From NCBI GenBank assembly GCA_937998875.1, contig CALLBO010000009.1:186001-250000 (forward strand): DNA of 64,000 nt, in the 5' to 3' direction. Position numbers and translations under genes: made by a program. The stretch's first letter is position 1. Every line of letters begins with the position of its first letter. This document shows positions 26,585-35,613 of this stretch, piece after piece. Source of the DNA: an uncultured Granulosicoccaceae bacterium. Lineage in GTDB: Bacteria > Pseudomonadota > Gammaproteobacteria > Granulosicoccales > Granulosicoccaceae. Below the pieces are notes generated by a model, which saw only the letters and a program-made list of their open reading frames with translations, did no database searches and had not been told where the DNA came from.

Positions 26585-27700
26585 ATGAAAGTTAACTCGT
26601 GGAATGAATTCGATCCTCTAAAGCACGTCATTGTCGGCCGCGCCGATCATACCTGCATACCCCCTACTGAACCTGCCACAGAAGCAAAGGTCCCTGAAGA
26701 TAGTGACATGCGAGGCATGTGGGGCCCGCGCCCGCTTGAGACCGTTGAGAAGGCCAACATCCAGCTGGACAATCTGGTCAGGCTTCTGGAGGGTCGAGGT
26801 ATTACAGTAGACCGTCCCTCCCCAATACAGTGGAATCAGGCGGTCCACACACCTGATTTCAGCACCGCTTCTATGTTCGGTTGTATGCCACCGAGAGATG
26901 TACTGTTGACTATTGGCAACGAGATACTCAGTGCACCAATGTCATTTCGGTGTCGTTACTTTGAATACCTTGCTTACCATGATTTGATGCAACGCTACTT
27001 TGATGAAGATCCGGACTTCAGATGGGAGCAGGCTCCCCGACCAAGACTCTCCAACGACTCATATAAGGCAGGCTACTTCGACGAGATCACAATTGAAGAA
27101 CGGCTGGATCGAACCGCCGCATTGGACTTTGTCACCAATGAACACGAGCCACTTTTTGATGCCGCAGATGTTATGCGTTTAGGTAAAGATCTTTTTTGCC
27201 AGCATGGTCTCACAACAAATCGTCGTGGTATGGAATGGCTCAAAAGACATTTTCCGAATCATCGAATCCATGCGGTGAACTTCCCGGGTGATCCTTACCC
27301 TATCCATATTGACGCGACTTTTGTACCGCTAAGACCGGGCCTGATCATCAACAATCCGAATCGACCACTGCCTGACGAGCAACGCAAAATATTCAATCAA
27401 AACGACTGGGAAATCGTTGATGCTGCAGCACCGGTGCATAACACACCACCACCACTGTGTTATTCCAGCGTGTGGTTGTCGATGAACTGCCTTGTGATTG
27501 ATCATAAAACCGTTGTTGTTGAAGCCAGTGAAACTAAACAGATGGAACAGATGGATAAGCTCGGCATGGAAGTTCTGCCGATGCCATTCAGAGATGCTTA
27601 TCCGTTTGGAGGCGGCCTGCATTGTGCAACGGCTGATGTACATCGCGAAGGTGGTTGCGAAGACTACTTCCCAAAGCAGGTTGACGGGACGCTGATTTAA
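26585..27700 (+). CDS. Glycine amidinotransferase-like enzyme
   Basis: A 371-aa member of the amidinotransferase family (beta/alpha propeller) with the full catalytic set: D195 in FDAAD, H241 in HIDATF and the nucleophile C347 in GGGLHCATADVHR. These match the human L-arginine:glycine amidinotransferase motifs closely. The expected chemistry is transfer of the amidino group from arginine to an amine, giving ornithine and, if the acceptor is glycine, guanidinoacetate. Other acceptors, such as inosamine phosphates or other amines, cannot be excluded. It is probably monocistronic, between a strong terminator and a RidA remnant. Confidence 0.85.
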   Translation: MKVNSWNEFDPLKHVIVGRADHTCIPPTEPATEAKVPEDSDMRGMWGPRPLETVEKANIQLDNLVRLLEGRGITVDRPSPIQWNQAVHTPDFSTASMFGCMPPRDVLLTIGNEILSAPMSFRCRYFEYLAYHDLMQRYFDEDPDFRWEQAPRPRLSNDSYKAGYFDEITIEERLDRTAALDFVTNEHEPLFDAADVMRLGKDLFCQHGLTTNRRGMEWLKRHFPNHRIHAVNFPGDPYPIHIDATFVPLRPGLIINNPNRPLPDEQRKIFNQNDWEIVDAAAPVHNTPPPLCYSSVWLSMNCLVIDHKTVVVEASETKQMEQMDKLGMEVLPMPFRDAYPFGGGLHCATADVHREGGCEDYFPKQVDGTLI

Positions 27701-27737
27701 AATCAACAGTAGCGCAACCGGCTCAGACCTGACTTCT

Positions 27738-27938
27738 GGTGAAGGCCTGGATGACGTAGTAAAAATCACCACTTTTTATCAAGGGGATGCAGGTGCAGAA
27801 GCACTGCACGAGAATCTGGTAGTTCGCTCAAATTCCTTCAGAGAACCCGGACCGGCAACTACTGGCATCCCGGTTACCTCATTAGTCATAGAAGTGATTG
27901 CAGTAATTGCCACTGATAACCACGATCAAAATCAGTAG
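27738..27938 (+). pseudogene. RidA/YjgF-family gene remnant
   Basis: Frame 27738-27938 encodes 66 residues that read like the C-terminal half of a RidA-family protein (GLDDVVKITTFYQG; VRSNSFREPGPATTGIPVTS) and end in TAG. The N-terminal half is missing. There is no start codon or RBS in a sensible place, and about five residues seem deleted between VTSL and VIEVIAVIA. It begins 38 nt after the amidinotransferase stop on the same strand. I read it as a decayed gene formerly co-transcribed with the amidinotransferase. Confidence 0.75.
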
Positions 27939-27984
27939 AAAATACTGAACATTTCAGCAGCATTCGCATCCAGAACAGCGACCA

Positions 27985-30048
27985 TCACACTTTCACAATC
28001 CTCACCGCAGTATCATGAAATACCCCTCCACCATTCGGATATCCAGGCTCAGCACTGATCAAAGCATTGACGCCAACGCCACCTTCAAACGCAGAGTTCG
28101 GCCAGATACTCTCCATTATAACTACGCCACGCTGTACACCATCGAATGCTTTGGCATGCACGGCGATGGAGCCGCACTTACTCGTCATATGCACTTTCTG
28201 TCCATCGCAGATAGACAATACCGCCATATCATCGATGTGAATTAAAACTGTTGGCCGCTTTTCCCGCTTGATGGATGACGGTGTTTCCGTAAATGTGGTA
28301 TTCAAAAACTGCCGGGCAGGCGCAGCCACCAACCTGAAAGGAAACTCATCAGAAGAACCATCGGTCACATCCCAGTGATCAGGGAGTGAAGGCATATTGT
28401 GATGATTCGGCCCCACCCGACTCCAGTCTGGTGAAAAGTGAAACTTTCCATCAGGAGTATCAAACCCGTTTAAGAAATTACTGTCTTCGAAATCGCGTGC
28501 AACATCCAGCCAGTGGTTATCATAAATATACTGCGCACCCGGAAAACCTGACGACTTCAGTGTTTGTTCACAGATATCCCATTCGGTCATTGCAAAACCC
28601 CGGTGATCCATACCCAGCCTTTTTGCAAGTTGACACAACACCCAATGATTGCTTCGACACTGATCAAAAGGGTCAACAATGTTTTTCGTCATTTGAATAT
28701 GTGTATGCCCGCTTGCAACATACAGATCATCGTGCTCCAGAAACATGGTTGCAGGTAAAACTACATCAGCAAAGCGCGCGGTGTCTGTCAAGAACTGCTC
28801 ATGAACACAAAGAAACAGATCGTTGCGGTGTAATCCCTTCACCACCTTGTTGGATTCCGGCGCAACCACAGCCGGATTGGTGTTTTGCATAAAGAGGCTT
28901 TTAACCGGTGGCCCGCCAGACAGATCTTCGGGGTTGCCAAGTAGTATGTCGCCAATTCTGGACTGATCAAGCACACGCCGATCCTGCTTCCGGTCAAGTC
29001 CTTCTATAAGTGTTTTATCAATTTGAGCATAGAGTGCTCCATTTGAATAAAGCGCACCTCCACCGCGTTCCTTCCATGCACCGGTAATTGCCGGCAGACA
29101 ACTGACTGCATGTACATTTACAGCACCATTGCGGGTTCTTGAAAAGCCGTAGCCGCTACGGATAAAGCTCTTTTTGTGGGCGCCGTACAAGCGTGCAAAA
29201 CGAACGATCTCATCAACACTTAGCCCGGTTATCTTCGCAGCCCATTGCGGCGTTCTGTTCTTAAGATGTAACGTGAGCTCACTTGAATAATCAGTCTTCT
29301 GATTGAGATACTCCGTGTCGGCATAACCTTCCTGCAGCAAGACATGCATCATCGCGACTGCAAGTGCACCATCCGTTCCCGGTCGCAACATCAGATGCAT
29401 ATCAGCCTGCTTTGCAGTACCGGTCAGATAAGGGTCGACTACAACAAGCTTCGCCCCGCGCTTGCGCGCAGTTGCGATATGGTGCATCAGATTAACCTGG
29501 GTATTTACCGGGTTGCCTCCCCAGACCACAATCAATTCACTCTCGACTATTTGACGGGAATCCGATCCGCGCTTTGAACCAATGCCAACAGTCCAGCCCG
29601 CATCTGCAAGCGTGGTGCAAAAAGTAGAATGTTGTAGTGAAGTTCCAAGACAGTTTCGAAAGCGTTCTATACCGTCTCGCTGAACCAGCCCCATCGTGCC
29701 GGCATAATGATACGGCCATATTGCCTCAGATCCATATTCGGTAATAACGGACTGCATATTCTCCGCTACCAGATCCAAGGCATCGTCCCAGACTATTGCT
29801 TCAAACTCGCCGGAGACAGATTTTTTATTCGTTCGACGCAACGGTTTGCCAAGACGCTCAGGATGATGAAAGCGTTCCGCATAACGCGCAACCTTTGCGC
29901 ACACAACTCCCTGCGTGTAAGAGTTATCTGCACCGTAGACTCGACCAATGGTATTGGCATCAATTTTTTCTACCTCAAGCGCACATGTGCTGGGGCAATC
30001 GTGAGGACAGGTTGAGTGAAAGCGAGGTGGATCTGCCGGTGTATTCAT
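27985..30048 (-). CDS. Molybdopterin-dependent oxidoreductase, DMSO-reductase family
   Basis: A 687-aa bis-MGD enzyme. The N-terminal 4Fe-4S motif is C14-x3-C18-x3-C22-x27-C50 (CPHDCPSTC; GVVCAKV). It is followed by the Mo/pterin-binding body (DLIVVWGGNP-type motif as ELIVVWGGNPVNTQVN) and a C-terminal beta-barrel pterin domain (RLVAAPARQFLNTTF). No Tat signal is present, so it is cytoplasmic. No Cys or SeCys is visible at the expected Mo-ligand position, which lies in a GSKRGSDSR context. The substrate is unknown. The family is common in marine and rhizobial genomes without small subunits. Four 21-bp repeats lie immediately upstream. Confidence 0.88.
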   Translation of the reverse strand: MNTPADPPRFHSTCPHDCPSTCALEVEKIDANTIGRVYGADNSYTQGVVCAKVARYAERFHHPERLGKPLRRTNKKSVSGEFEAIVWDDALDLVAENMQSVITEYGSEAIWPYHYAGTMGLVQRDGIERFRNCLGTSLQHSTFCTTLADAGWTVGIGSKRGSDSRQIVESELIVVWGGNPVNTQVNLMHHIATARKRGAKLVVVDPYLTGTAKQADMHLMLRPGTDGALAVAMMHVLLQEGYADTEYLNQKTDYSSELTLHLKNRTPQWAAKITGLSVDEIVRFARLYGAHKKSFIRSGYGFSRTRNGAVNVHAVSCLPAITGAWKERGGGALYSNGALYAQIDKTLIEGLDRKQDRRVLDQSRIGDILLGNPEDLSGGPPVKSLFMQNTNPAVVAPESNKVVKGLHRNDLFLCVHEQFLTDTARFADVVLPATMFLEHDDLYVASGHTHIQMTKNIVDPFDQCRSNHWVLCQLAKRLGMDHRGFAMTEWDICEQTLKSSGFPGAQYIYDNHWLDVARDFEDSNFLNGFDTPDGKFHFSPDWSRVGPNHHNMPSLPDHWDVTDGSSDEFPFRLVAAPARQFLNTTFTETPSSIKREKRPTVLIHIDDMAVLSICDGQKVHMTSKCGSIAVHAKAFDGVQRGVVIMESIWPNSAFEGGVGVNALISAEPGYPNGGGVFHDTAVRIVKV

Positions 30049-30077
30049 ATTCGGCCTAGTCCGTTTATCAGTAATCT

Positions 30078-30150
30078 TACGGTACTTGGTTTGCTATGTA
30101 CGGTACTTAAGTTTGCTGTGTACGATACTTGATTGCTCTGTACGGTACTT
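30078..30150. repeat. Four direct repeats of TACGGTACTT upstream of the Mo oxidoreductase
   Basis: TACGGTACTT occurs at 30078-30087, 30099-30108 and 30141-30150, and TACGATACTT at 30121-30130. The spacing is 21, 22 and 20 bp, with TTGCT in each spacer. The core TACGGTA is itself an odd dyad (TAC-N-GTA). The block is 30-100 bp upstream of the minus-strand start at 30048. Spacing of about two helical turns fits protein binding on one DNA face. Confidence 0.85.
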
Positions 30151-30160
30151 ACATTTTGCT

Positions 30161-30519
30161 TTGAAGGTTGCTGTGCTCGAATGCAGGCGTTAAGGCCAAT
30201 CGTTGTTTAGTGCAGGCAACTCCAACCATCGCTGCGCAGCGCAGCAGTTCGCATTATTAACCCGGCCCTGATGCCGCGCCAAACATGCAAGTTCAATTGA
30301 ATTAGCTCCCCCTCCAACAGCGGGAACAATTACAAGAAACCGGCAACCTAAACTGAAGGACTGGTCCCTTCCAATTACTGCCACTGCCGAACTAAACTAG
30401 CATTCCTGAAACGCATATTGCAAGATATTTATCTGATGTAGATATCGGCTCCGAACGTTCGTCGTTATATACAGAGACTTTGTTTTCTGTTCACTAGTCA
30501 AAATCATACGGAGAATACA
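30161..30519. other. Intergenic region before the DGPF/sigma operon
   Basis: 359 nt without a credible gene. It contains a perfect 10-bp palindrome CGAACGTTCG at 30452-30461, about 58 nt before the next ATG and in the promoter zone of the ECF-linked gene. An RBS (CGGAGAA) precedes that ATG. Confidence 0.45.
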
Positions 30520-30870
30520 ATGCAATACATGTGTCTGATCTATTCTGCAGCTAATGCTGGCCCGGCACCCGGAACACCTGAATTCAGTGACTACTTAAAA
30601 GCCTATGGCGAGTACACTGCAATGTTGCAGAAAAAAGGAGCATTTATAGCAGGCGATGCCTTACAGCCCGTTACCACGGCAACAACCGTTAGTAGAGAAA
30701 ATGGTAGAACCGAAACTACAGACGGGCCATTTGCTGAAACCAAAGAGCAACTCGGTGGCTACTACCTTATAGATTGCGATTCTCTGGATACTGCGATCGA
30801 GCTTGCGGCGCAAATTCCGACAGCCGAACACGGCAAAATCGAAGTACGCCCCGTCATGATTTTCGATTAG
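30520..30870 (+). CDS. DGPF/YCII-related domain protein
   Basis: A 116-aa protein of the YCII-related (DGPF) family, beginning MQYMCLIYS and carrying the family-naming DGPFAETKEQLGGYYLID motif at about residues 70-86. DGPF proteins are the standard partners of ECF42-group sigma factors. The sigma factor follows 16 nt downstream. The enzymatic role is unknown. Spacing and strand imply one operon. Confidence 0.9.
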   Translation: MQYMCLIYSAANAGPAPGTPEFSDYLKAYGEYTAMLQKKGAFIAGDALQPVTTATTVSRENGRTETTDGPFAETKEQLGGYYLIDCDSLDTAIELAAQIPTAEHGKIEVRPVMIFD

Positions 30871-30886
30871 TTACTACTCTATCAAA

Positions 30887-32137
30887 ATGCTGCCTCCATT
30901 CGATATTGAACAGTCAATTACAAGAATAGTTCGTGAAGAATGGGGGCGCATTCTCGCAGCCCTGGTTGCCAGGTTGGGTGATCTGCAACTGGCTGAAGAT
31001 GTTCTGCAGGATTCCGTTGTTCAAGCGTTGTCCACCTGGCCTGCGAAAGGCATTCCGGATTCACCAGCAGCATGGTTGATTACCACTGCAAAAAACAAAG
31101 CTATCGATACACTCCGTCGCGACACTCGCTTTTCGAAGCTGCGACCGGAACTTGAGTATCTGGCAGAACTGGAATCACAAGCCACCGGAGCGGAAGAGCT
31201 GCAAACCGTCCCCGATAAAAGACTCGAATTAATTTTCACGTGTTGCCACCCGGCACTGGAAGAGAAATCACGTATCGCCCTGACACTAAGAACGCTAGGT
31301 GGACTGACAACGGAGGAAATTGCCAAAGCATTTCTGGACAAGCCAAAAACCATGGCACAACGGCTAACGCGAGCTAAAAGTAAAATCGCGCTGGCAGGTA
31401 TTCCTTTTCAAATTCCCGCTAATGATCAATTACAAGAGCGACTCAATGCAGTACTCGCGGTTATCTATTTTATATTCAATGAGGGCTACTCAGCGACAAG
31501 CGGCGAACAGATTGTCAGGGCTGATCTCGCAGAGGAGGCAATTCGACTCGCGAGGATCATGCATACACTTTTGCCCGAGGAAACCGAGGTAGCCGGATTA
31601 CTGTCACTAATGTTGCTACATGACTCCCGATCTTCAGCGCGCTATGGCAACAGCTCGGAATTCATCGCATTGCAAGATCAGAATAGAAAAAAATGGAATA
31701 TCAGTAAAATTTCCGAAGGTACAACACTACTAAAAAGCACACTAAAAAAGCAGAAAGTCGGGACTTACCAGTTACAAGCTGCGATAAGTGCGTTGCATGC
31801 CGAAGCTGACACCTGGGAAGCTACCGACTGGCAACAGATTAATGCACTATATGAACTTCTTTATAGCATCAACCCATCACCGGTTGTGCGTATTAATCAG
31901 TCAATGGCAGCCTCATATGCATTATCTCCACAAAAAGCACTGGAAATACTCCATACGATAGAATCGGATCCTGCCATCCAGCAATATCAGCCGTTCTACG
32001 CGGCCAGAGGGGATTTATATACTCGAACAGGTAACCATACAAAGGCGAGAACAGACATTACCAGCGCTATTAAATTGTCAGAAAATACTGCGCAAATCGA
32101 ATTTTTAAGTAAGAAGTTAAACGCTATACCAGGCTGA
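30887..32137 (+). CDS. ECF42-type RNA polymerase sigma factor
   Basis: A 416-aa sigma factor. Region 2 is near residues 20-90 (LGDLQLAEDVLQDSVVQALSTW; AWLITTAKNKAIDTLRR) and region 4 is near 130-175 (ALTLRTLGGLTTEEIAKAFL). A long C-terminal extension of about 220 aa (FNEGYSATSG; LLPEETEVAGLLSLMLLHDSR; TPR-like helices) is characteristic of ECF42. No anti-sigma gene is present; in this group the extension is thought to control activity. It probably drives its own DGPF operon. Confidence 0.93.
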   Translation: MLPPFDIEQSITRIVREEWGRILAALVARLGDLQLAEDVLQDSVVQALSTWPAKGIPDSPAAWLITTAKNKAIDTLRRDTRFSKLRPELEYLAELESQATGAEELQTVPDKRLELIFTCCHPALEEKSRIALTLRTLGGLTTEEIAKAFLDKPKTMAQRLTRAKSKIALAGIPFQIPANDQLQERLNAVLAVIYFIFNEGYSATSGEQIVRADLAEEAIRLARIMHTLLPEETEVAGLLSLMLLHDSRSSARYGNSSEFIALQDQNRKKWNISKISEGTTLLKSTLKKQKVGTYQLQAAISALHAEADTWEATDWQQINALYELLYSINPSPVVRINQSMAASYALSPQKALEILHTIESDPAIQQYQPFYAARGDLYTRTGNHTKARTDITSAIKLSENTAQIEFLSKKLNAIPG

Positions 32138-32186
32138 TTGGCACTACAACCTGAGGGTATTATCGAAAAAATTTAACCGACAGGCT

Positions 32187-32747
32187 CTAAGCAATAAGTT
32201 CAGGGTTATCGAAGTCAACAATCATCGGTTCATTATGATAAGACTGCATGTACTTCAATAAGCCTTCCTTACTAATTGTGGTTGTCATGCTGTTATCGCA
32301 CGGGTGAAAGTGTAGCGGGTCTTTTTCTAACAGTGCTTTATCAAGCACTGCTGTTACAACAACGTCTTTATCATTAATAACAGCCAGAGGTGTTACCGCA
32401 CCCGGTATGACACCGAGATATTTCATCAATCTTTCCGGGCTGGCAAAACTAAGCTTGCCCATATTCAATTGTGTGCCAAGCGCTGCCAGATTGATCTGCC
32501 GATCCTCAAGCAAAGTCACTACAATCATAATGCCTTTTTTATTTCGCAGAAACAGATTCTTAGAGTAACCACCGGGCACCCCGTCACGCAGCGCCATGGA
32601 GTCAGCAACGGTGCGCATTGGCGCATGGGTGATTGTAGTGTTGGGGATTTGAAGTTTATCCAGCGCCGCAATCACCTCTGTAGCGGTAGCTGGCGGACTG
32701 CCATCAGACAACGTACGGGTAATCTCTTCTTTGATTTCTTCTGTCAT
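32187..32747 (-). CDS. YbaK/ProX-type aminoacyl-tRNA deacylase (PrdX/ProXp-ala-like)
   Basis: A 186-aa single-domain editing protein of the prolyl-tRNA synthetase-associated (YbaK/EbsC) family, with GYSKNLFLRNKKG holding the conserved Lys, LGVIPGAVTPLAVIND, and the C-terminal HPCDNSMTTTIS motif. It would hydrolyse mischarged Ala-tRNAPro in trans. It is 33 nt upstream of the M17 aminopeptidase stop on the same strand and possibly co-transcribed with it. Confidence 0.85.
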   Translation of the reverse strand: MTEEIKEEITRTLSDGSPPATATEVIAALDKLQIPNTTITHAPMRTVADSMALRDGVPGGYSKNLFLRNKKGIMIVVTLLEDRQINLAALGTQLNMGKLSFASPERLMKYLGVIPGAVTPLAVINDKDVVVTAVLDKALLEKDPLHFHPCDNSMTTTISKEGLLKYMQSYHNEPMIVDFDNPELIA

Positions 32748-32780
32748 TTTATAGCCAATAATTCGATGGACGTTATTAAC

Positions 32781-34163
32781 TCAGGTTCGACTATATAGTT
32801 TTTCAAGTGCAACATACATTGCCCGCAACCCCATGGCCTCACCACCTATTGGTCTGCCACTTCTGGCTCGGTTATTCCAGGCCATTATATCGAAGTGCAA
32901 CCAACGTACACTTGAATCCACGAACTTCTGTAAGTACAGCGCTGCGGTAATCGCACCACCGAAAGGCGTACTGGCAGCATTTTGCATATCCGCTACATGG
33001 CTTTTGAGATAAGACGAATAACCAGCATGCAATGGCAGCTCCCACGTCGGATCATACGCCTGCTCACCGGAATCCCGCACTAGATTTGCTATCTCTCGAT
33101 CACTACTAAAATACGCCGCGATCTCGGTACCGACCGCCACTCTTGCCGCGCCGGTTAGAGTGGCAAAATCCACAAGCAGGTCGGGTTGTTCATCACACGC
33201 GTCACACAACGCATCACAGAGCACAAGGCGACCCTCTGCATCGGTATTGTCAATCTCTACGGTGATTCCGCTTCGCGTACGAATGACATCACCTGGCCTG
33301 AATGCATTGGATGAAATTGCGTTCTCCGCAGCGGCAACCAGTAAACGCAATCTTACCGGTAGTTCGAGCGCCATAATCAGTTGTGCCAGGCCGATTGCAT
33401 GCGCAGCCCCGCCCATGTCTTTTTTCATGGTTCGCATACCGGCGGCGGGTTTAATGTCCAGGCCGCCACTATCAAAAGTAACACCTTTACCAACCAGGGT
33501 AACCAAAGGATGCTTACTATTACCCCACTGCAGTTCTATCAAACGCGGCGGGTGAATACTGGCTCGCCCCACTGTGTGAATACACGGATAGTTCTCAGCT
33601 AAAAGATCTTCGCCAACTATCTCTGCAAACTCACCTTCATGAGTCTGCGCAAGCTCGGCAACCACAGAGGAGAGATGTTGCGGCATCATGTCTTCAGCAG
33701 GTGTATTGATCAAATCCCGAACACGATAGGTTGCAGCCACAGTTTCCTGAATGCGCTGATGATCTGCCGAGTTAGGTAGCTTTAACCTTGCTTTTACAAC
33801 GCCATTTTTTTTATAGCGATTAAACACATACGATCCAAGGCCCCAACCAACCGCAAGACTTTCAAGGTTGCCTCTGATACCACTGCCTTCCAGCGCATAC
33901 CCACCCTCCGGCAAACGCTTGGGCAAATCAGCAATGGCAAATGGGTCTTCGATATTGTCAACACCAGCAAAATATCTCTCAACCGTTCCACCTTTTCCCG
34001 GCACAGCACACAGACTACCGGGCTTGCCGGTAAAAGCATTTGCTTCAAGCCATCTGGCTTGTTGTTGTGTAAGTTTCTTTGACGCCCGACTGAAATTAGA
34101 GGAGGTAACGAGAACTATCGGCGTTGCATCTGAACGGCCGCCGTAGATAAAACAATCGGTCAT
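32781..34163 (-). CDS. Leucyl aminopeptidase family (M17) protein
   Basis: A 460-aa cytosolic di-metal aminopeptidase. The C-terminal catalytic domain has GKGVTFDSGGLDIKP, KKDMGGAAHAIGLAQ and the family signature NTDAEGRLVLCDAL, which contains metal and catalytic residues. The N-terminal domain is short, as in PepB-like or 'leucyl aminopeptidase family protein' forms rather than PepA. It is on the same strand as the ProXp-like gene and is upstream of it. Confidence 0.92.
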   Translation of the reverse strand: MTDCFIYGGRSDATPIVLVTSSNFSRASKKLTQQQARWLEANAFTGKPGSLCAVPGKGGTVERYFAGVDNIEDPFAIADLPKRLPEGGYALEGSGIRGNLESLAVGWGLGSYVFNRYKKNGVVKARLKLPNSADHQRIQETVAATYRVRDLINTPAEDMMPQHLSSVVAELAQTHEGEFAEIVGEDLLAENYPCIHTVGRASIHPPRLIELQWGNSKHPLVTLVGKGVTFDSGGLDIKPAAGMRTMKKDMGGAAHAIGLAQLIMALELPVRLRLLVAAAENAISSNAFRPGDVIRTRSGITVEIDNTDAEGRLVLCDALCDACDEQPDLLVDFATLTGAARVAVGTEIAAYFSSDREIANLVRDSGEQAYDPTWELPLHAGYSSYLKSHVADMQNAASTPFGGAITAALYLQKFVDSSVRWLHFDIMAWNNRARSGRPIGGEAMGLRAMYVALEKLYSRT

Positions 34164-34302
34164 GGGGACGGGGTATCTTTAGTTAAATTTATTACCCCAA
34201 TTGTAGTTTATTTTCGTTTAACTTGTGGCTTGACGGCCTTCTTTTTCTGCCAGCCAACCGTTCTTTAACTGGCAACAATAAATCCTAATCTAAATCTGCG
34301 CA

Positions 34303-35613
34303 TTAACCCGGCCCTTTTCGAATATTATCCGGCAACCAGGTAGCGATCTCGGGCCAGACAACAAGAATCACAACCATCAGTATCATCAACCCCACCATCG
34401 GGATAGCCGTCTTCGCAATATAGGATATCTCGTGCTGTGTCATACCCTGCAACACAAAAAGGTTAAAGCCTATTGGTGGTGTGACCTGCGCCATCTCTAC
34501 TACAACTACAATAAAAATCCCGAACCAGATTACATCGATACCCGCTTGACGGATCATCGGTTCAACAATAGCCATCGTTAGAACAACAGACGATATACCG
34601 TCTAAAAACATACCGAGAATAATATAAAAAACAGTCAGTGCAACGATCAACACTATTGGAGAGAGTTCCATACTCTCAATCCATGCAGCCAGCGCACGCG
34701 GCAGGCCGGTGAATCCCATTGCCAAAGAAAGGAATGCTGCACCCATTAATATCAAGGCAATCATCGCCGAGGTTCTGGTGGCGCCCATCAGGCTTTGGGT
34801 AAATGTGCTCCAGTTGAGCGAACGCTGCAGTGCTGCAAGTGCAAGTGCACCCAGCACGCCTACAGCGGCAGCTTCTGTCGCTGTTGCCCAGCCAAAGTAC
34901 ATCGAACCAATAACCGTAAAAACCAACAACAAAACCGGTAATAGAAACCGGCTCTCACTCAACATTTCTGCAAAGGTCATACTGGGCTCTGGCTCAGGTC
35001 GTTGGCCGGGCTTAAAAAAATGCCAGCCCATGATGTAAGTCATAAACAATCCTGCCAGAATCAGACCTGGAATGATTCCAGCCATAAACAACTTAGTAAT
35101 ACTCTCATTGATCGTTACACCGTAAACGATCAGCGTTAAAGACGGCGGTATCATCAACCCTAACGTTGCAGCACCCGCTAACGTACCGATAATCATATAC
35201 TCCGGGTAGCCGCGAGATCGCAACTCAGGTATGGACATCTTGCCAACCGTGGTCAGTGTGGCAGCTGATGAACCGGATACCGCGGCGAAAATAGTGCAGC
35301 CAGCAATGTTGGTATGCAACAAACCACCCGGCATCCATCTCATCCAGGGTGCCAGGCCGCGGAACATATCCTCAGACAAGCGGGTACGATAGAGGATTTC
35401 ACCCATCCAGATAAACATCGGCAATGCGGTGAGGGTCCAGCTGCTGGAACTGGTCCAGATCGTGGTGATCATCGCGTCGCCTGCAGGCCTTACCGTAAAT
35501 AACTCCATGCCGACCCAGGCAACACCCATTAACGCCAGCCCTATCCAGACTGAACTGCCAAGCAGTGCGAACAACACAAAAAGAAATATCGCGGTTGCGT
35601 AGAATTCAGTCAT
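34303..35613 (-). CDS. dctM: TRAP transporter large permease (DctM family)
   Basis: A 436-aa polytopic protein with about 12 hydrophobic segments and the DctM hallmarks (IAGCTIFAAVSGSSAATLTTVG; GTLAGAATLGLMIPPS; GMFLDGISSVVLT). It forms the Na+-coupled channel of a tripartite TRAP uptake system. It overlaps the small permease gene by 4 nt (ATGA). Order on the minus strand is dctP-dctQ-dctM. Confidence 0.95.
   Translation of the reverse strand: MTEFYATAIFLFVLFALLGSSVWIGLALMGVAWVGMELFTVRPAGDAMITTIWTSSSSWTLTALPMFIWMGEILYRTRLSEDMFRGLAPWMRWMPGGLLHTNIAGCTIFAAVSGSSAATLTTVGKMSIPELRSRGYPEYMIIGTLAGAATLGLMIPPSLTLIVYGVTINESITKLFMAGIIPGLILAGLFMTYIMGWHFFKPGQRPEPEPSMTFAEMLSESRFLLPVLLLVFTVIGSMYFGWATATEAAAVGVLGALALAALQRSLNWSTFTQSLMGATRTSAMIALILMGAAFLSLAMGFTGLPRALAAWIESMELSPIVLIVALTVFYIILGMFLDGISSVVLTMAIVEPMIRQAGIDVIWFGIFIVVVVEMAQVTPPIGFNLFVLQGMTQHEISYIAKTAIPMVGLMILMVVILVVWPEIATWLPDNIRKGPG

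Noticed and set aside
30184..30384. Integron attC-like site or small gene on the minus strand
   Set aside because: The sequence AGGCGTTAAGGCC looks like a recombination core, but the GTTRRRY and RYYYAAC sites are not matched and no partner or integrase is seen. The 64-codon frame there has no RBS or recognisable product.
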